Positions 36,234 to 45,694 of a stretch of DNA of 64,000 nt are shown here, piece after piece. Position 1 is the stretch's first letter, and the number at the start of each line of letters is the position of its first letter. The stretch comes from Planctomycetaceae bacterium (GTDB lineage: Bacteria > Planctomycetota > Planctomycetia > Pirellulales > Pirellulaceae), in assembly GCA_002723275.1 (NCBI GenBank), contig PBNZ01000021.1:141500-205499 (forward strand), given 5' to 3'. The position numbers and the translations under genes are program-made. The notes under the pieces are model-generated. The model made no database searches. It saw nothing but the letters and a program-made list of their open reading frames with translations, and was not told the origin of the DNA.

Positions 36234-37924
36234 ATGCTCCTGAATCGGCCTCTCCTGATCGTCGGCACAATTCGCCGAATGATACGGATAAAACGCTTGC
36301 TAAGATTCTCGCCGAACTTTCGGACCGAGTCGCTAACGGCGAAGACGTTGATATCGAAACCGAGGCCGATGCGTACGGCTCCTTGGGAGAAGAGCTGAAA
36401 GAACTCTGGGGCGCAGTGATGCTGGCCGATGCACTTGGCCATGATCTAAGCAAGAATACTTTTAACAATCCATCCTCTAAAACGGGTTCAGCTCCCGTCA
36501 TTTCGCTAGAACTGCCCTTTGAGTTCGGGGACTATATTTTACTGGAAGAAGTCGGGCGAGGCGGCATGGGTGTCGTCTATCGAGCGAAGCAAAAAAGCCT
36601 GGACCGTGACGTCGCAGTAAAGATGCTGCTGCGAGGACAATTCGCATCTCCGGCCGATCAGGCACGCTTTCAGGCAGAAGCCGAGGCTGCCGCGCGGATC
36701 CATCATCCGAATATCGTTCCGGTGTACGAGGTTGGCGTCTTCGAAGGCAAGAACTTCTTCAGCATGAAGTACGTCGCTGGTCGCACGCTCGCAGATCGCC
36801 TCAAAAAGGGTCCGCTGAGCTCTTTGCAGGCCGCAGAAATGACCTCCAAAATTGCCAAGGCGATCGAATTCGCTCATCGGCAAGGAGTGCTTCATCGAGA
36901 CCTGAAACCCTCAAACATTCTCATCGATGAGCAGGGCGAACCGCATGTGATGGATTTTGGCCTGGCCAAACAGGTTACCGATGCCGAGAACCTTACGAAA
37001 ACGGGAGCGGTATTGGGACCCCCCGCCTACATGTCCCCCGAGCAAGCCTCCGGAAGTCGGGGTAACGTGAGCGCCGCGAGCGACGTTTACTCGTTAGGAA
37101 CCATCCTGTTTCACTCGGTGACTGGCAAACCTCCCTTCGAGGCAAAGACGCCGATGGAGGTTGTTCTGAAGGTCTTGGAGCAAGACCCGCCTCTCGCGCG
37201 TTCAATTAATGAAAAGGCACACCGTGATCTTGAAATTGTCACGATGCGTTGCTTACAAAAGCCGCCGGACTTGCGTTATGCATCAGCTGCCGAATTGGCG
37301 ACGGATCTGGATGCGTTTCTGCAAGATGAACCACTCTCGGCACACTCCGCCAAGATTTCGCAGATCATGGGCCGCATGTTCCGTGAAACGCATCATGCGA
37401 ATGTACTCGAGAACTGGGGCCTCCTCTGGATGTGGCACAGCCTAGTTCTGATCATCGTTTGCTTCCTGACCAACGCGCTCTACCTGGCGGGCGACCGCGA
37501 CCGATGGCATTATTTTGTCCTTTGGACCGTGGTCCTTGGAGCATGGGCCGCCGTCTTTTGGGCTTTGCGACAGCGACTGGGTGCGGTGACCTTTGTCGAA
37601 CGGCAAATCGCGCATATCTGGGCCGCGAGTATGATCAGCATCGCCCTATTGTTTCCCGTGGAAAACATCCTCGGAATGCCTGTATTGACACTGTCTCCGA
37701 TGATTGCGTTGACCAGTGGCATGGTCTTCTTGATTAAGGCCGGAATTCTGTCCGGTGCCTTTTACATTCAGTCTACGGCTCTATATGCAACCGCCCTATT
37801 GATGGCAAGATGGCCGGACTACGCTCACTTCATCTTCGGAACCGTAGCCGCCGCGTGCTTCTTTATTCCCGGCTGGAAATATTACGGTCAACGACAACGA
37901 AGCAAGGTCTATGAAGGTCTTTAA
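36230..37924 (+). CDS. Membrane Ser/Thr protein kinase (Hanks type)
   Basis: A 564-residue kinase. An N-terminal region of about 95 residues may contact the sigma factor. The kinase domain (about 99-375) has the glycine loop EVGRGGMGVVYRAK, Lys131 in VAVKML, Glu in QAEAEAA, the catalytic loop HRDLKPSN (Asp224) and DFGLAKQ at 242-248. SPEQAS closes the activation segment, so it looks active. About six transmembrane helices follow from residue 400 (WMWHSLVLIIVCFLTNALYLA and others), with almost no extracellular sensor domain. GTG start, coupled to the sigma gene. It ends exactly where the convergent DUF1499 gene ends. Confidence 0.93.
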   Translation: MNAPESASPDRRHNSPNDTDKTLAKILAELSDRVANGEDVDIETEADAYGSLGEELKELWGAVMLADALGHDLSKNTFNNPSSKTGSAPVISLELPFEFGDYILLEEVGRGGMGVVYRAKQKSLDRDVAVKMLLRGQFASPADQARFQAEAEAAARIHHPNIVPVYEVGVFEGKNFFSMKYVAGRTLADRLKKGPLSSLQAAEMTSKIAKAIEFAHRQGVLHRDLKPSNILIDEQGEPHVMDFGLAKQVTDAENLTKTGAVLGPPAYMSPEQASGSRGNVSAASDVYSLGTILFHSVTGKPPFEAKTPMEVVLKVLEQDPPLARSINEKAHRDLEIVTMRCLQKPPDLRYASAAELATDLDAFLQDEPLSAHSAKISQIMGRMFRETHHANVLENWGLLWMWHSLVLIIVCFLTNALYLAGDRDRWHYFVLWTVVLGAWAAVFWALRQRLGAVTFVERQIAHIWAASMISIALLFPVENILGMPVLTLSPMIALTSGMVFLIKAGILSGAFYIQSTALYATALLMARWPDYAHFIFGTVAAACFFIPGWKYYGQRQRSKVYEGL

Positions 37925-38404
37925 TCAGGGCGTCGCCTGAGCCTCAAATCGGTTAACGATTTCCGTCATTCGTTTTCGGTTCACACCCAGGTCGGAGTAT
38001 CCCGTTCGCGAAGCCGAACGAAACTGTATCTTGTGCCCGACAGAATCAACGTAGAATTCGACATCGTCAACGAAGCGAAAAAGGCCGCTCGTGAATTCAG
38101 CACGCAGATAATCGTCGGTCTGAGCGACAATGACTGTCCGCGGCATGGCCGCGATGATCTCCGCAAGCCGCGTAATCGCTTCTTGGCTGGACCCGTTCCA
38201 TTGAATCGGATCCATTTTGTGTTGGTCGTCCTGACTCTGGGTCGATACGCAATTGGGCGAGTTCGGACAGGCTTGGAGTCGACCATCCGTGACACCTAAA
38301 CTCTTGGGGGGTTCCGCAGAATAGCTCATGATGCCCATCATCATGGCAAACCCGCCTCCCAAAACCAAGATGACAATCAACCCGCAAATTCCTAACTTCT
38401 TCAT
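37925..38404 (-). CDS. DUF1499 protein, membrane-anchored
   Basis: A 159-residue protein with an N-terminal hydrophobic helix (LGICGLIVILVLGGGFAMMMGI) and a DUF1499 domain. That domain shows LQACPNSPNCVSTQSQDDQHKMDPIQW, the conserved CPxSPNCVST motif, and later YLRAEFTSGLFRFVDDVEFYVD and IQFRSASRTGYSDLGVNRKRM. Family function is unknown. In other bacteria it is often found with stress or lipoprotein genes. It converges with the kinase gene with no bases between the two stops. Confidence 0.88.
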   Translation of the reverse strand: MKKLGICGLIVILVLGGGFAMMMGIMSYSAEPPKSLGVTDGRLQACPNSPNCVSTQSQDDQHKMDPIQWNGSSQEAITRLAEIIAAMPRTVIVAQTDDYLRAEFTSGLFRFVDDVEFYVDSVGHKIQFRSASRTGYSDLGVNRKRMTEIVNRFEAQATP

Positions 38405-38497
38405 TCCAGACCTCCACTCACGCTCCTCAACTCTTCCAACCCTATCCGTTCGACCGCTAAGAGCAATGCTCGTACCAAGGATTTCCGTGATGGATCC

Positions 38498-39466
38498 CTA
38501 GAGCGGGGCCGGTAGATCTCGCCGGCGGAAAATTACCAGCGCCGCAACAATTCCGAGACTTCCCAGGCCAACCAACACCGCGTCGTATCCAAGTGGCCCC
38601 AGATCCGGAATGTATCCTTTACTTTCAGTCGCCAGCCAGCGCCATCCGTCGCTCGTGTCCTTCGACGCCAAGGTCGAAAAGGCCACCGGCTCGTAGATGG
38701 AAAAGAAGGTAAAGCGCAATAACCACCTCAAGCTGTCGACCGCCATTCCAGTCAGCTCCAAGATGGTTTGGAAGACGTAAAATCCGACGACAATGGCGAT
38801 CGTGCGCCAGCGATAACGGTCACACGCTGAGAGGCACGACGTGACTCCGACGAGAAAGAAGCCGAGACTCGCGTAGTTCAGGGCTGCAGGCAAAAACACC
38901 TTAGGCTCGACGTAATCCGTCATCGGAACGCGTTTCACATTTTCCTCGACCTCTTGTCCTGGCATTGAGAATCCAAAGGGAGCCTGCCAGCGGGATGTGG
39001 CGACTTTCACCTCAACATCGGTACTCATAATGCCGAAGTGAGTTCCCGCGTAGGCAGTTGCTGCCAATACGAAAACGCCAAACAAAGTAATACCAGTGTG
39101 AATCGACAGGTAACGAGTGCGTCCCAGAGGTTGAGACAACAGCATCTCCATGGTACCTCGGTTGAGTTCACCGCTGACGCTATCCGAGGCTCGCGAAATG
39201 GCCCATACCGCCATGATCAGATAGACAATCGGTTCTTCGAAAGTGAACCCAATCAATCCTGGATAGTAAATTAATTCCTCAATCGGAACGGGCGAAAGTC
39301 GCTTGACCATCTCGGGTAGATTTCGAACGATGCGTTGCAGTTGATGCGTTTGCATACTCGACACGATCGCAACACGAATCCAAGCAAATGCAAAGAGTGT
39401 CGTTGCACACGCAAGCAGCAACCAGCGAGCATCATTGAAGATCTTCCTAACAAGCATCCAAGTCAC
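38498..39466 (-). CDS. ABC-2 type transporter permease
   Basis: Membrane half of an ABC exporter, 322 residues. Helices include WLLLACATTLFAFAWIRVAIV, IVYLIMAVWAISRASDSVSGEL followed by RGTMEMLLSQPLGRTRYL, the typical ABC-2 motif, then GITLFGVFVLAATAYA, FFLVGVTSCLSAC, TIAIVVGFYVFQTILEL and YDAVLVGLGSLGIVAALVIF. The GTG at 39466 is preceded by GAGAGG at the right distance and lies 10 bases after the ATPase stop, so it is preferred to the next ATG. The substrate is unknown. Drug, lipid or copper-type substrates occur in this family. Confidence 0.87.
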   Translation of the reverse strand: MTWMLVRKIFNDARWLLLACATTLFAFAWIRVAIVSSMQTHQLQRIVRNLPEMVKRLSPVPIEELIYYPGLIGFTFEEPIVYLIMAVWAISRASDSVSGELNRGTMEMLLSQPLGRTRYLSIHTGITLFGVFVLAATAYAGTHFGIMSTDVEVKVATSRWQAPFGFSMPGQEVEENVKRVPMTDYVEPKVFLPAALNYASLGFFLVGVTSCLSACDRYRWRTIAIVVGFYVFQTILELTGMAVDSLRWLLRFTFFSIYEPVAFSTLASKDTSDGWRWLATESKGYIPDLGPLGYDAVLVGLGSLGIVAALVIFRRRDLPAPL

Positions 39467-39476
39467 GGTGCGCCTC

Positions 39477-40358
39477 TCACAATGCCGCCTCAGCCGAATG
39501 GTATTGTTCATAAATCGTCGAGAGCCCACACCGTTGGACGGACAGTTCAGTCAACGGTTGATCCGCAATCCAGCCCATCAGATCGGCGAGATCTCCCTGG
39601 GTATCCATCTGAACCTGTTGACCTTGCACTGCGAGCTGAATCCGATCCACAAGATGCTGAGGCACCGGTGCCAATGGTCCGTTGGTCGTCGCCTGGATTT
39701 GGTGTCGTTGTCGCAATTGAGACATGACTTGCGTGTGAACCAGTTCTCCATGACGAAGAATGACCACCCGATCACAAGATTCTTCCATTTCCGACAGCAC
39801 GTGCGAACTAATCAAGACGGAATGCCCTTCCTGCCGTTTCTCGCGGACCATTTCCATGACAGAACGTCGAACATTCGGATCGAGATTCGCAGTCGGCTCA
39901 TCCAGGATGTAGACTTCGGCCTCATGAGCGAGAGTGATCGTGATCGCGAGTTTCTGTCGCATCCCGGTCGACATGGATGCAACGCGTCTTCGCAGGTCAA
40001 GATCCAAATGTTGAGCCAGGCGTCTCGACTTGGCAAGATTCCCACCGGGCCGCATCTGCGCGAAGAACTGCAGGACATCGGCACCCTTCATGCGACGATA
40101 CAATCTTGCCTCGCCCGGCAGATAGGCCACACGCTGGCGAACTTGAATAGACTGGCTTGAGCAGTCAAAACCACCAATTTGTGCACGTCCATCCGTGGGT
40201 TGCAGAAACCCCAACAACAAACGCAAGAGAGTTGTCTTTCCAGCTCCGTTCGGCCCCAACAGTCCGAAGACTTCCTGATTCGCAACCTCAGTATTACAGT
40301 GGTCCAACGCGGTAAATGTCCCGTACCGTTTTGTCAAACCGTGAGTGGAAACAATCAC
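39477..40358 (-). CDS. ABC transporter ATP-binding protein
   Basis: Nucleotide-binding half of the exporter, 293 residues. Walker A is GPNGAGKTT, the Q-loop region follows LRLLLGFLQPTDG, the signature is MSTGMRQKLAITITLAHEA, Walker B is YILDEPTANLD, and the H-loop is ISSHVL. About 80 residues after the ATPase core form a regulatory tail common in ABC-2 ATPases. GTG at 40358 is chosen because AGGT lies about 7 bases upstream. The frame is open further but the extension is arginine- and phenylalanine-rich. It forms an operon with the permease. Confidence 0.9.
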   Translation of the reverse strand: MIVSTHGLTKRYGTFTALDHCNTEVANQEVFGLLGPNGAGKTTLLRLLLGFLQPTDGRAQIGGFDCSSQSIQVRQRVAYLPGEARLYRRMKGADVLQFFAQMRPGGNLAKSRRLAQHLDLDLRRRVASMSTGMRQKLAITITLAHEAEVYILDEPTANLDPNVRRSVMEMVREKRQEGHSVLISSHVLSEMEESCDRVVILRHGELVHTQVMSQLRQRHQIQATTNGPLAPVPQHLVDRIQLAVQGQQVQMDTQGDLADLMGWIADQPLTELSVQRCGLSTIYEQYHSAEAAL

Positions 40359-40545
40359 CGTGGCTACCTGAAATCTGAATTCGCGGAACCGGAAAGACGG
40401 AAGCAACTGGCCTCAAACTCTCTTACCAGATCCGAGGCACACTTTTTACTGCCCAAAACGGCAAGAACTCCTAAGACCGCAATTCCCATCCTCGATTAAC
40501 GTCATCTTGTCGCAGGCCAGACCGATCCTGCATTGCACAACGGCG

Positions 40546-40569
40546 AATTGTGGTTTTCAAACCACGATT
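40546..40569 (-). terminator. Hairpin after the DUF1549/DUF1553 gene
   Basis: On the minus strand, 15 bases after the stop at 40584, AATCGTGGT and ACCACAATT pair (one G-T wobble) around a short A/T-rich loop. Strength and position fit a transcription terminator for the cytochrome-like operon. The following bases are not a long T-run. Confidence 0.5.
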
Positions 40570-40583
40570 AATCGGTCCACGGT

Positions 40584-43500
40584 CTAGCGATTGAACAAGA
40601 AGGATGGGTTGTTGATCAGAGCCCAGGCAAGATCTTGCACTCCCGTGAGACGGTGCTGCAGAGCTTGCTGTTGTGCCTGCTGCAGTGACGCCTGAAGCTC
40701 CTGTAAAGGCTTGTCGAGGCTCAGGTAGTAATCTTGCAACTTTTGGAGCTGTTCCGGACTACGTTCGCTCTTCGGCGTTGCAACAATCGGTGCTATTTCC
40801 TCAGGCAATTGCTGAGGTGCGAAGGGACGGCGCGAATCGGTAAAGGAGACTCGAAAACGCCCCAGATTGTGCTTGCCATCGTCATATTGCTGATCGATTT
40901 CGAGCTGCAGCCGTTGATCGGCCCCAATCTCGACGTCCTCAGCCGTTTCAAAAGTTCCTTCATTGGCTTTATTAACCTGAGGCATAATGCCCCAACCCGT
41001 TCCGGGATTACCATCGATGGCGCCCGTCACATTCCAACTCGACTGGCTGAAACTCGCCGTGGCATTCTGCAAGGCGATGGGCTGAGACTTCTGCGATTCT
41101 TCGTCCAACAGCCCCAGCTTTAATTCGCTCAGAACGAGATTCCCATTCATGGCCCTCCCCGGACCACCTGAACCTAGCGATTCATCGGGTAGCAACTCAA
41201 TCTTGAGACCGGTCAATTTATTGACAGGGCTCGACAACTTCAGCTGGTAGGTATCCTTGGCAAGATTTCCGGAAACGAGGACGGACTGATCCTCCAGGAT
41301 TTCAAAGGTTGCCTTTGCTGTTGATTCGATATTCTCCGGCGTCACCACGGTCCATTGCGGCGCGACAGCGAGGCCTTTCTCCCAGTCGTCCTGCTTCGCC
41401 AACAAATCGGCTCGGTATTGGTCGAACTTATCCTGGTATTGCTGGCCATCATCTTTGGCCGCTGACAACGCTTCCACGCCCAGCGCAACTTCCTGTTCCG
41501 TTGGCTTTCGCGCGAGAAAGCGGAGAAAGACTTCTTCGATGAGTTGATGATCGTCAGACTCATTCGCGACAAGCTGGGCGAGCTCGCTGTCGCTGGAGCT
41601 AATCGCATCATTGACGGTGGGTCCATTCACCAGTTTCATGATCGGTCCAAGTACGACACCACTGGACCGCTCACACTCACAAGAACTTTCGCGTGCGGGT
41701 CTTCCAAAGTCATCGAGAAATGGGAGCTTAACCCCCGCATCCGGTAATTCAGCAGCTCGGAACCCCTTAGGAACACCGGGAATGCTCGTCACCCTGCCGG
41801 CGGCAACATGAATCGCATCGTAGAGCACCTCAGCTGGAAGCCGCCGCGGTGTAGCATGGGAATAATTGATTGCGTCGTCTTCATTCCAGCGGTTGGCTGC
41901 GACGGAATGCTGATAGGTTCGCGAGTTGCAAATTGTGCGGAGAATATGCTGAGTATCAAAGCCCGAGTCGATAAACTCCTGGGTCATTTGATCAAGCAAT
42001 TCGGGATTGGTGGGAGGATTCCCAGCTCGAATATCATCAATGGGTTCGATCAGGCCCGTTCCCAACAGATAACCCCACAGTCGATTGACATAACTCTTGG
42101 CGAAATATCGATTGTTCTCTGAAGTGATCCAACGACCAAGCTGAACACGCCTTGGATCTTCGCCTTCGTTAGAAAATTCATGGGTGTAGGGGAAGGACGG
42201 AGCCACGATTTCACCCGTTCGATCATGTTTGGTTTCGCCATTTCCACTATCAAAGACGACCTCGACCAAGGGTGCGGCCGATTCAACAGCAGAGCCGCCG
42301 ATTTTTTGCCCATTAAAGAGTGGATCTTCTTTCCGGCCTACCTGAGCAAAATAGGCGGTGAGATTGTAATACTGATCCTGAGTCCATCGTTCGAAGGGAT
42401 GGTCGTGACATTTGTTGCAATTAAAACGCACAGCGAGGAACAGGTGAGTGGTGTTTTCCATCGCGAGCGCTGGATCACGCAGGATTTTCCAGTAGGCGGC
42501 AGCGGGATTATCAAGATTCGAACCCGTCGCAGTAATGACGTCGTACGCGAACTCATCGTAAGGCTGGTTGGAAGCAATCGATTCCTTGATCCAATCCCTC
42601 AATGCGGCTGCTCCGACTTCACCGAGATGCTTACGATTCACCTGTAGTAGATCAGCCCATTTATTGGTCCAGTGTTCCACGTATTCCCTGCTACCGATCA
42701 ACTTGTCGATCAGCGCAGCGCGTTTTTGTCGAGATTCCGTCGGATCGTTGAGGAATTCACGCACCTCGGACGCTCGCGGTGGGAGCCCAGTCAGATCCAG
42801 ATAGACACGACGGACAAAATCGGCATCGGTACAAACACCACTGGGAAGAATCTTCATTCGTTCGAGTTTTGAATAAACAAGTTCGTCGACGTAGTTATAC
42901 GTCGTTGGTTGTTCCCAAACGAATCCGCTGCGATCACCCATGACCGTGATAGTCGTCGCAGTGTAAGCACCTTCGAAGCGGGCCAGAATCGGCGATTCAC
43001 CACGCCGTAATGTCGTCACGATCCCAGAAGGTTCCGCCGACAATACCTCGATGTTTCCGCTTTCAATAAAGGCGTCAGAGGTGACGTCGCGAACCGTTCC
43101 ATCACTGTAGGTGGCAATGACGAGCATCTGCTGTAATAAGTTAGCGCGCGGCAGAATGGGATTTTTGGGAAGCAGCTCGATGCTCGTGACACGCGGCTTT
43201 TCCAGATCCAGCTTCGCACCGTCGAGAATCCATTGTCGCAATAGCTCGTATTCTCGGTCACCGGGGCGCGTAAGGACGCCACCCACGTGAGCAACTCCGC
43301 CCGACGCTTTTAGCAACATGAGACTCTGATCGGGATTCGCACGATTAAATCGCCGAGCTCGAATATCGTCCGTGAGCGCGAGATGGTCGTAGAGAAAGTC
43401 ATATCCGCGCAACGACAATTTGAATCCGTTTTGTCCGTCTTTCGATCCGTGACAAGTTCCTTGATTGCATCCCATTTTGGACAAGACGGGAGCCACATCC

Positions 43501-43907
43501 TGCACGAAGCTAATTTCTCGCTCCGTGTCCATGCCCTTCACCTCAACATCCACCTCAGCGCTCAACCCGTTGATCTCAAAACGAAGCTGTTGCTGACCGT
43601 CAGCGAGAGGTCGGATGGCACGTTGTTCGGTAACTTCGACAAAGGCAGGCTGATCAACCAGTTTGACCATTCTCGTCACGTCGATCTGTTCACCACTTTC
43701 GAGCCAACCCGTGATGAGCAGCTGAGCGACATCGGACTTTTGCTGCAGTTCAACACGAGCCGGATTTATCTCTAGCGACTCAAGCGTCAAGCCGGCAGGT
43801 ATCTTCTCAGCGGCATGACCGCTAAATGCCTGACCTACGACAACGGCAAATAGCGTTAGTCGCAGCATGGTTTTCGTCCAACGTCGTGTCGATGTCGTGT
43901 ATGACAT
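40584..43907 (-). CDS. DUF1549/DUF1553 planctomycete cytochrome-like protein
   Basis: An exported 1107-residue protein. A signal peptide (MLRLTLFAVVVGQAFSGHA) leads to an Ig-like domain (VTRMVKLVDQPAFVEVTEQ). A cysteine cluster GCNQGTCHGSKDGQNGFKLSLRGYD follows, in which the heme-type site is CX4CH (Cys147, Cys152, His153). A second bacterial Ig-like part precedes DUF1549 (WTNKWADLLQVNR, CNKCHDHPFERWTQDQYY). DUF1553 follows (FAKSYVNRLWGYLLGTGLIEPIDDI), and a C-terminal beta region ends ALINNPSFLFNR, the usual family end. The ATG at 43907 has TGAGGA upstream, and a TTG at 43919 is rejected. A redox or polymer-degradation role is suspected for the family but not proven. Confidence 0.9.
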   Translation of the reverse strand: MSYTTSTRRWTKTMLRLTLFAVVVGQAFSGHAAEKIPAGLTLESLEINPARVELQQKSDVAQLLITGWLESGEQIDVTRMVKLVDQPAFVEVTEQRAIRPLADGQQQLRFEINGLSAEVDVEVKGMDTEREISFVQDVAPVLSKMGCNQGTCHGSKDGQNGFKLSLRGYDFLYDHLALTDDIRARRFNRANPDQSLMLLKASGGVAHVGGVLTRPGDREYELLRQWILDGAKLDLEKPRVTSIELLPKNPILPRANLLQQMLVIATYSDGTVRDVTSDAFIESGNIEVLSAEPSGIVTTLRRGESPILARFEGAYTATTITVMGDRSGFVWEQPTTYNYVDELVYSKLERMKILPSGVCTDADFVRRVYLDLTGLPPRASEVREFLNDPTESRQKRAALIDKLIGSREYVEHWTNKWADLLQVNRKHLGEVGAAALRDWIKESIASNQPYDEFAYDVITATGSNLDNPAAAYWKILRDPALAMENTTHLFLAVRFNCNKCHDHPFERWTQDQYYNLTAYFAQVGRKEDPLFNGQKIGGSAVESAAPLVEVVFDSGNGETKHDRTGEIVAPSFPYTHEFSNEGEDPRRVQLGRWITSENNRYFAKSYVNRLWGYLLGTGLIEPIDDIRAGNPPTNPELLDQMTQEFIDSGFDTQHILRTICNSRTYQHSVAANRWNEDDAINYSHATPRRLPAEVLYDAIHVAAGRVTSIPGVPKGFRAAELPDAGVKLPFLDDFGRPARESSCECERSSGVVLGPIMKLVNGPTVNDAISSSDSELAQLVANESDDHQLIEEVFLRFLARKPTEQEVALGVEALSAAKDDGQQYQDKFDQYRADLLAKQDDWEKGLAVAPQWTVVTPENIESTAKATFEILEDQSVLVSGNLAKDTYQLKLSSPVNKLTGLKIELLPDESLGSGGPGRAMNGNLVLSELKLGLLDEESQKSQPIALQNATASFSQSSWNVTGAIDGNPGTGWGIMPQVNKANEGTFETAEDVEIGADQRLQLEIDQQYDDGKHNLGRFRVSFTDSRRPFAPQQLPEEIAPIVATPKSERSPEQLQKLQDYYLSLDKPLQELQASLQQAQQQALQHRLTGVQDLAWALINNPSFLFNR

Positions 43908-43952
43908 ATTATTCCTCAAAATTTCAAGTTGAAACTCAGCTCAACCTTATCC

Positions 43953-45419
43953 CTAGGGATCTGTCGCAGACGTAGAAGCGTCCGCAACCACCTTATCTCC
44001 TTGAGTGAACGGAACAAATTGTCGTTGCAATTCACCGGTCTCAGCATCGTGCAGAAAAACGTCGCCGCTGAAACCTCCGCTAGCCACCCATTTTCCATCG
44101 GCACTGAACGCCACTGCGAAGATGGCAGAAGGGATCCCCTTCATCTCAGCAATCAGTTTTCCATCACCGACGTTCGATACACTCACATAACCGGTCCCGT
44201 TAAAGCTGCTACCAGCCACGATCCGTTCAGCATTTTTCGAAAACTCGACATCAAAGATACGGCCGGGCAAGGCGGGAAATTTGCGGATTAGATTAAAATC
44301 GTCCCCGATCTTCCGCGCTTTTTCACGAAACATACGATAGATCTTGGGAACTCCATCAGCCCCGCCAATCAAAAGTTGATCCTCGGTCGGGTGCCGATCA
44401 ACTCCGTTGAGTCCTCCCTTGAGTGCACCAGGCGTGATGCTCGTAATGTTATCGATGAAGCGTTCGGTGCCGACTTCGATTAACTTCATGGAGCGATCAC
44501 GACTGACCGTCACAATGTAAGTCGATTTGGCCGAAAAGACGGTGTCCAGCACCCAATCGTTATGAGCGCCGTTGAAGAGTACCTGTTCGCCATCTTCTGC
44601 TTTCAGGGCACGAACCGTATTGTCGGGGCAGCCAAAACCGATCAGCTTGCCATCAGGAGACCAGCTGATGCCATAGATCGTGTCGTAGGTCACAGGCACG
44701 GAAAAATCGAGGCTGAAGTCGTCGATCTTCCAGACCTGAACTTCGCCCAATCGTCCGGGCGATCCCCCTGCAACGGCCAACCGCGCACCGTCCGGTGAAA
44801 AAGCCACCGATTCAATCCGCTCCGACATTCCAATCAGTCTCGCGGTCAAAGATGGCTCACCAGCGAGCAACCGTTCCACTTGATGGATGAGCACCTCATG
44901 ATAGCCACCCACAGCGAGGTAACGGCCATCCGGTGAAAACTGAATCGCGGTTAGTACCGGTGCCGCGGAGTAAACGGGAGGATTGTCCTGGTCGTATTTT
45001 TGTCGAGCGGAGTCCGGCGTATCGTCTTTGGCACCCTGCTCAATCCAGAGTCCGATTTTTTCCAAGTCAGCGTCAGCGAGCGGCGGCTTGTCCTTGGGCA
45101 TCATCGCCGCACCATCCGTCGGCGTGATGTACTCCATCAAGAGACTGGCTTCAGGATCCCCAACGATGATTGCTGGATCTCCTGTCTCGCCTCCAGATTT
45201 CAGGGATTCAAAATTCGTCATCACATATTCGCCGCCCGGTTTGGCCGGCTGATGACAGCCCTGGCAATGCACCTGAAAGATGGGCCGAATGTCATTCCAG
45301 TAACTGACCGTCGCATCCGACTTGGCTGCGTCCGGCTTGGCCACCTCTTCTGCCATCGCCAAATTGCAGATCAACAGTGTCAGAAAAAGCGCTATCCTGG
45401 TGGGAAGACGAGTGCTCAT
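43953..45419 (-). CDS. Exported c-type cytochrome with WD40 repeats
   Basis: A 488-residue protein. A signal peptide (IALFLTLLICNLAMA) is followed by a planctomycete cytochrome C domain with CQGCHQPAKPGGEYVMT as heme site and MMPKDKPPL with a possible axial Met. From about residue 155 come WD40 blades: LTAIQFSPDGRYLAVGGYHEVLIHQ, ESVAFSPDGARLAVAGG, GISWSPDGKLIGFGC, VFSAKSTYIVTVSRDRSMKL and FAVAFSADGKWVASGGFSGDVFLH. It is 45 bases upstream of the DUF1549/DUF1553 gene, a pairing seen repeatedly in planctomycetes, and the two probably form one complex. Its ATG overlaps the stop of a small upstream ORF. Confidence 0.9.
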   Translation of the reverse strand: MSTRLPTRIALFLTLLICNLAMAEEVAKPDAAKSDATVSYWNDIRPIFQVHCQGCHQPAKPGGEYVMTNFESLKSGGETGDPAIIVGDPEASLLMEYITPTDGAAMMPKDKPPLADADLEKIGLWIEQGAKDDTPDSARQKYDQDNPPVYSAAPVLTAIQFSPDGRYLAVGGYHEVLIHQVERLLAGEPSLTARLIGMSERIESVAFSPDGARLAVAGGSPGRLGEVQVWKIDDFSLDFSVPVTYDTIYGISWSPDGKLIGFGCPDNTVRALKAEDGEQVLFNGAHNDWVLDTVFSAKSTYIVTVSRDRSMKLIEVGTERFIDNITSITPGALKGGLNGVDRHPTEDQLLIGGADGVPKIYRMFREKARKIGDDFNLIRKFPALPGRIFDVEFSKNAERIVAGSSFNGTGYVSVSNVGDGKLIAEMKGIPSAIFAVAFSADGKWVASGGFSGDVFLHDAETGELQRQFVPFTQGDKVVADASTSATDP

Positions 45420-45694
45420 AGGACTTTCATTCGGAGTATGACTTGTTCGCCGTCAGCGCATATGACGCGGATCAACGCTGGGTCGGTAGACGCATCAGGA
45501 GTCGGAACGGAACCGACCGATCCTTTAAAATTAGGAGTTCCACCTCCGACACGACTATACACAATCGTCGCCCCCTCCTTCAACAAATGGCCTCTCGGTT
45601 CCGCCAATTCAACAGCAATCGCCAAGCTGTGTTGACGATGGTCCCAACGCCGACAAAGGTAGCAACTAGCGAAGGATTCGCGATCTTGACGCAA
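45416..45694 (-). CDS. Possible small protein coupled to the WD40 cytochrome gene
   Basis: A 92-codon frame whose TGA overlaps the ATG of the WD40 gene (ATGA). It has a TTG start preceded by GAGGAG at good distance. The C-terminal half reads like protein (DPALIRVICADGEQVILRMKVL), but the N-terminal half is cysteine- and arginine-rich. An in-frame stop lies just upstream. It may be a genuine small protein, or the tail of a longer gene whose upstream part has decayed. No family was recognised. Confidence 0.4.
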   Translation of the reverse strand: MRQDRESFASCYLCRRWDHRQHSLAIAVELAEPRGHLLKEGATIVYSRVGGGTPNFKGSVGSVPTPDASTDPALIRVICADGEQVILRMKVL

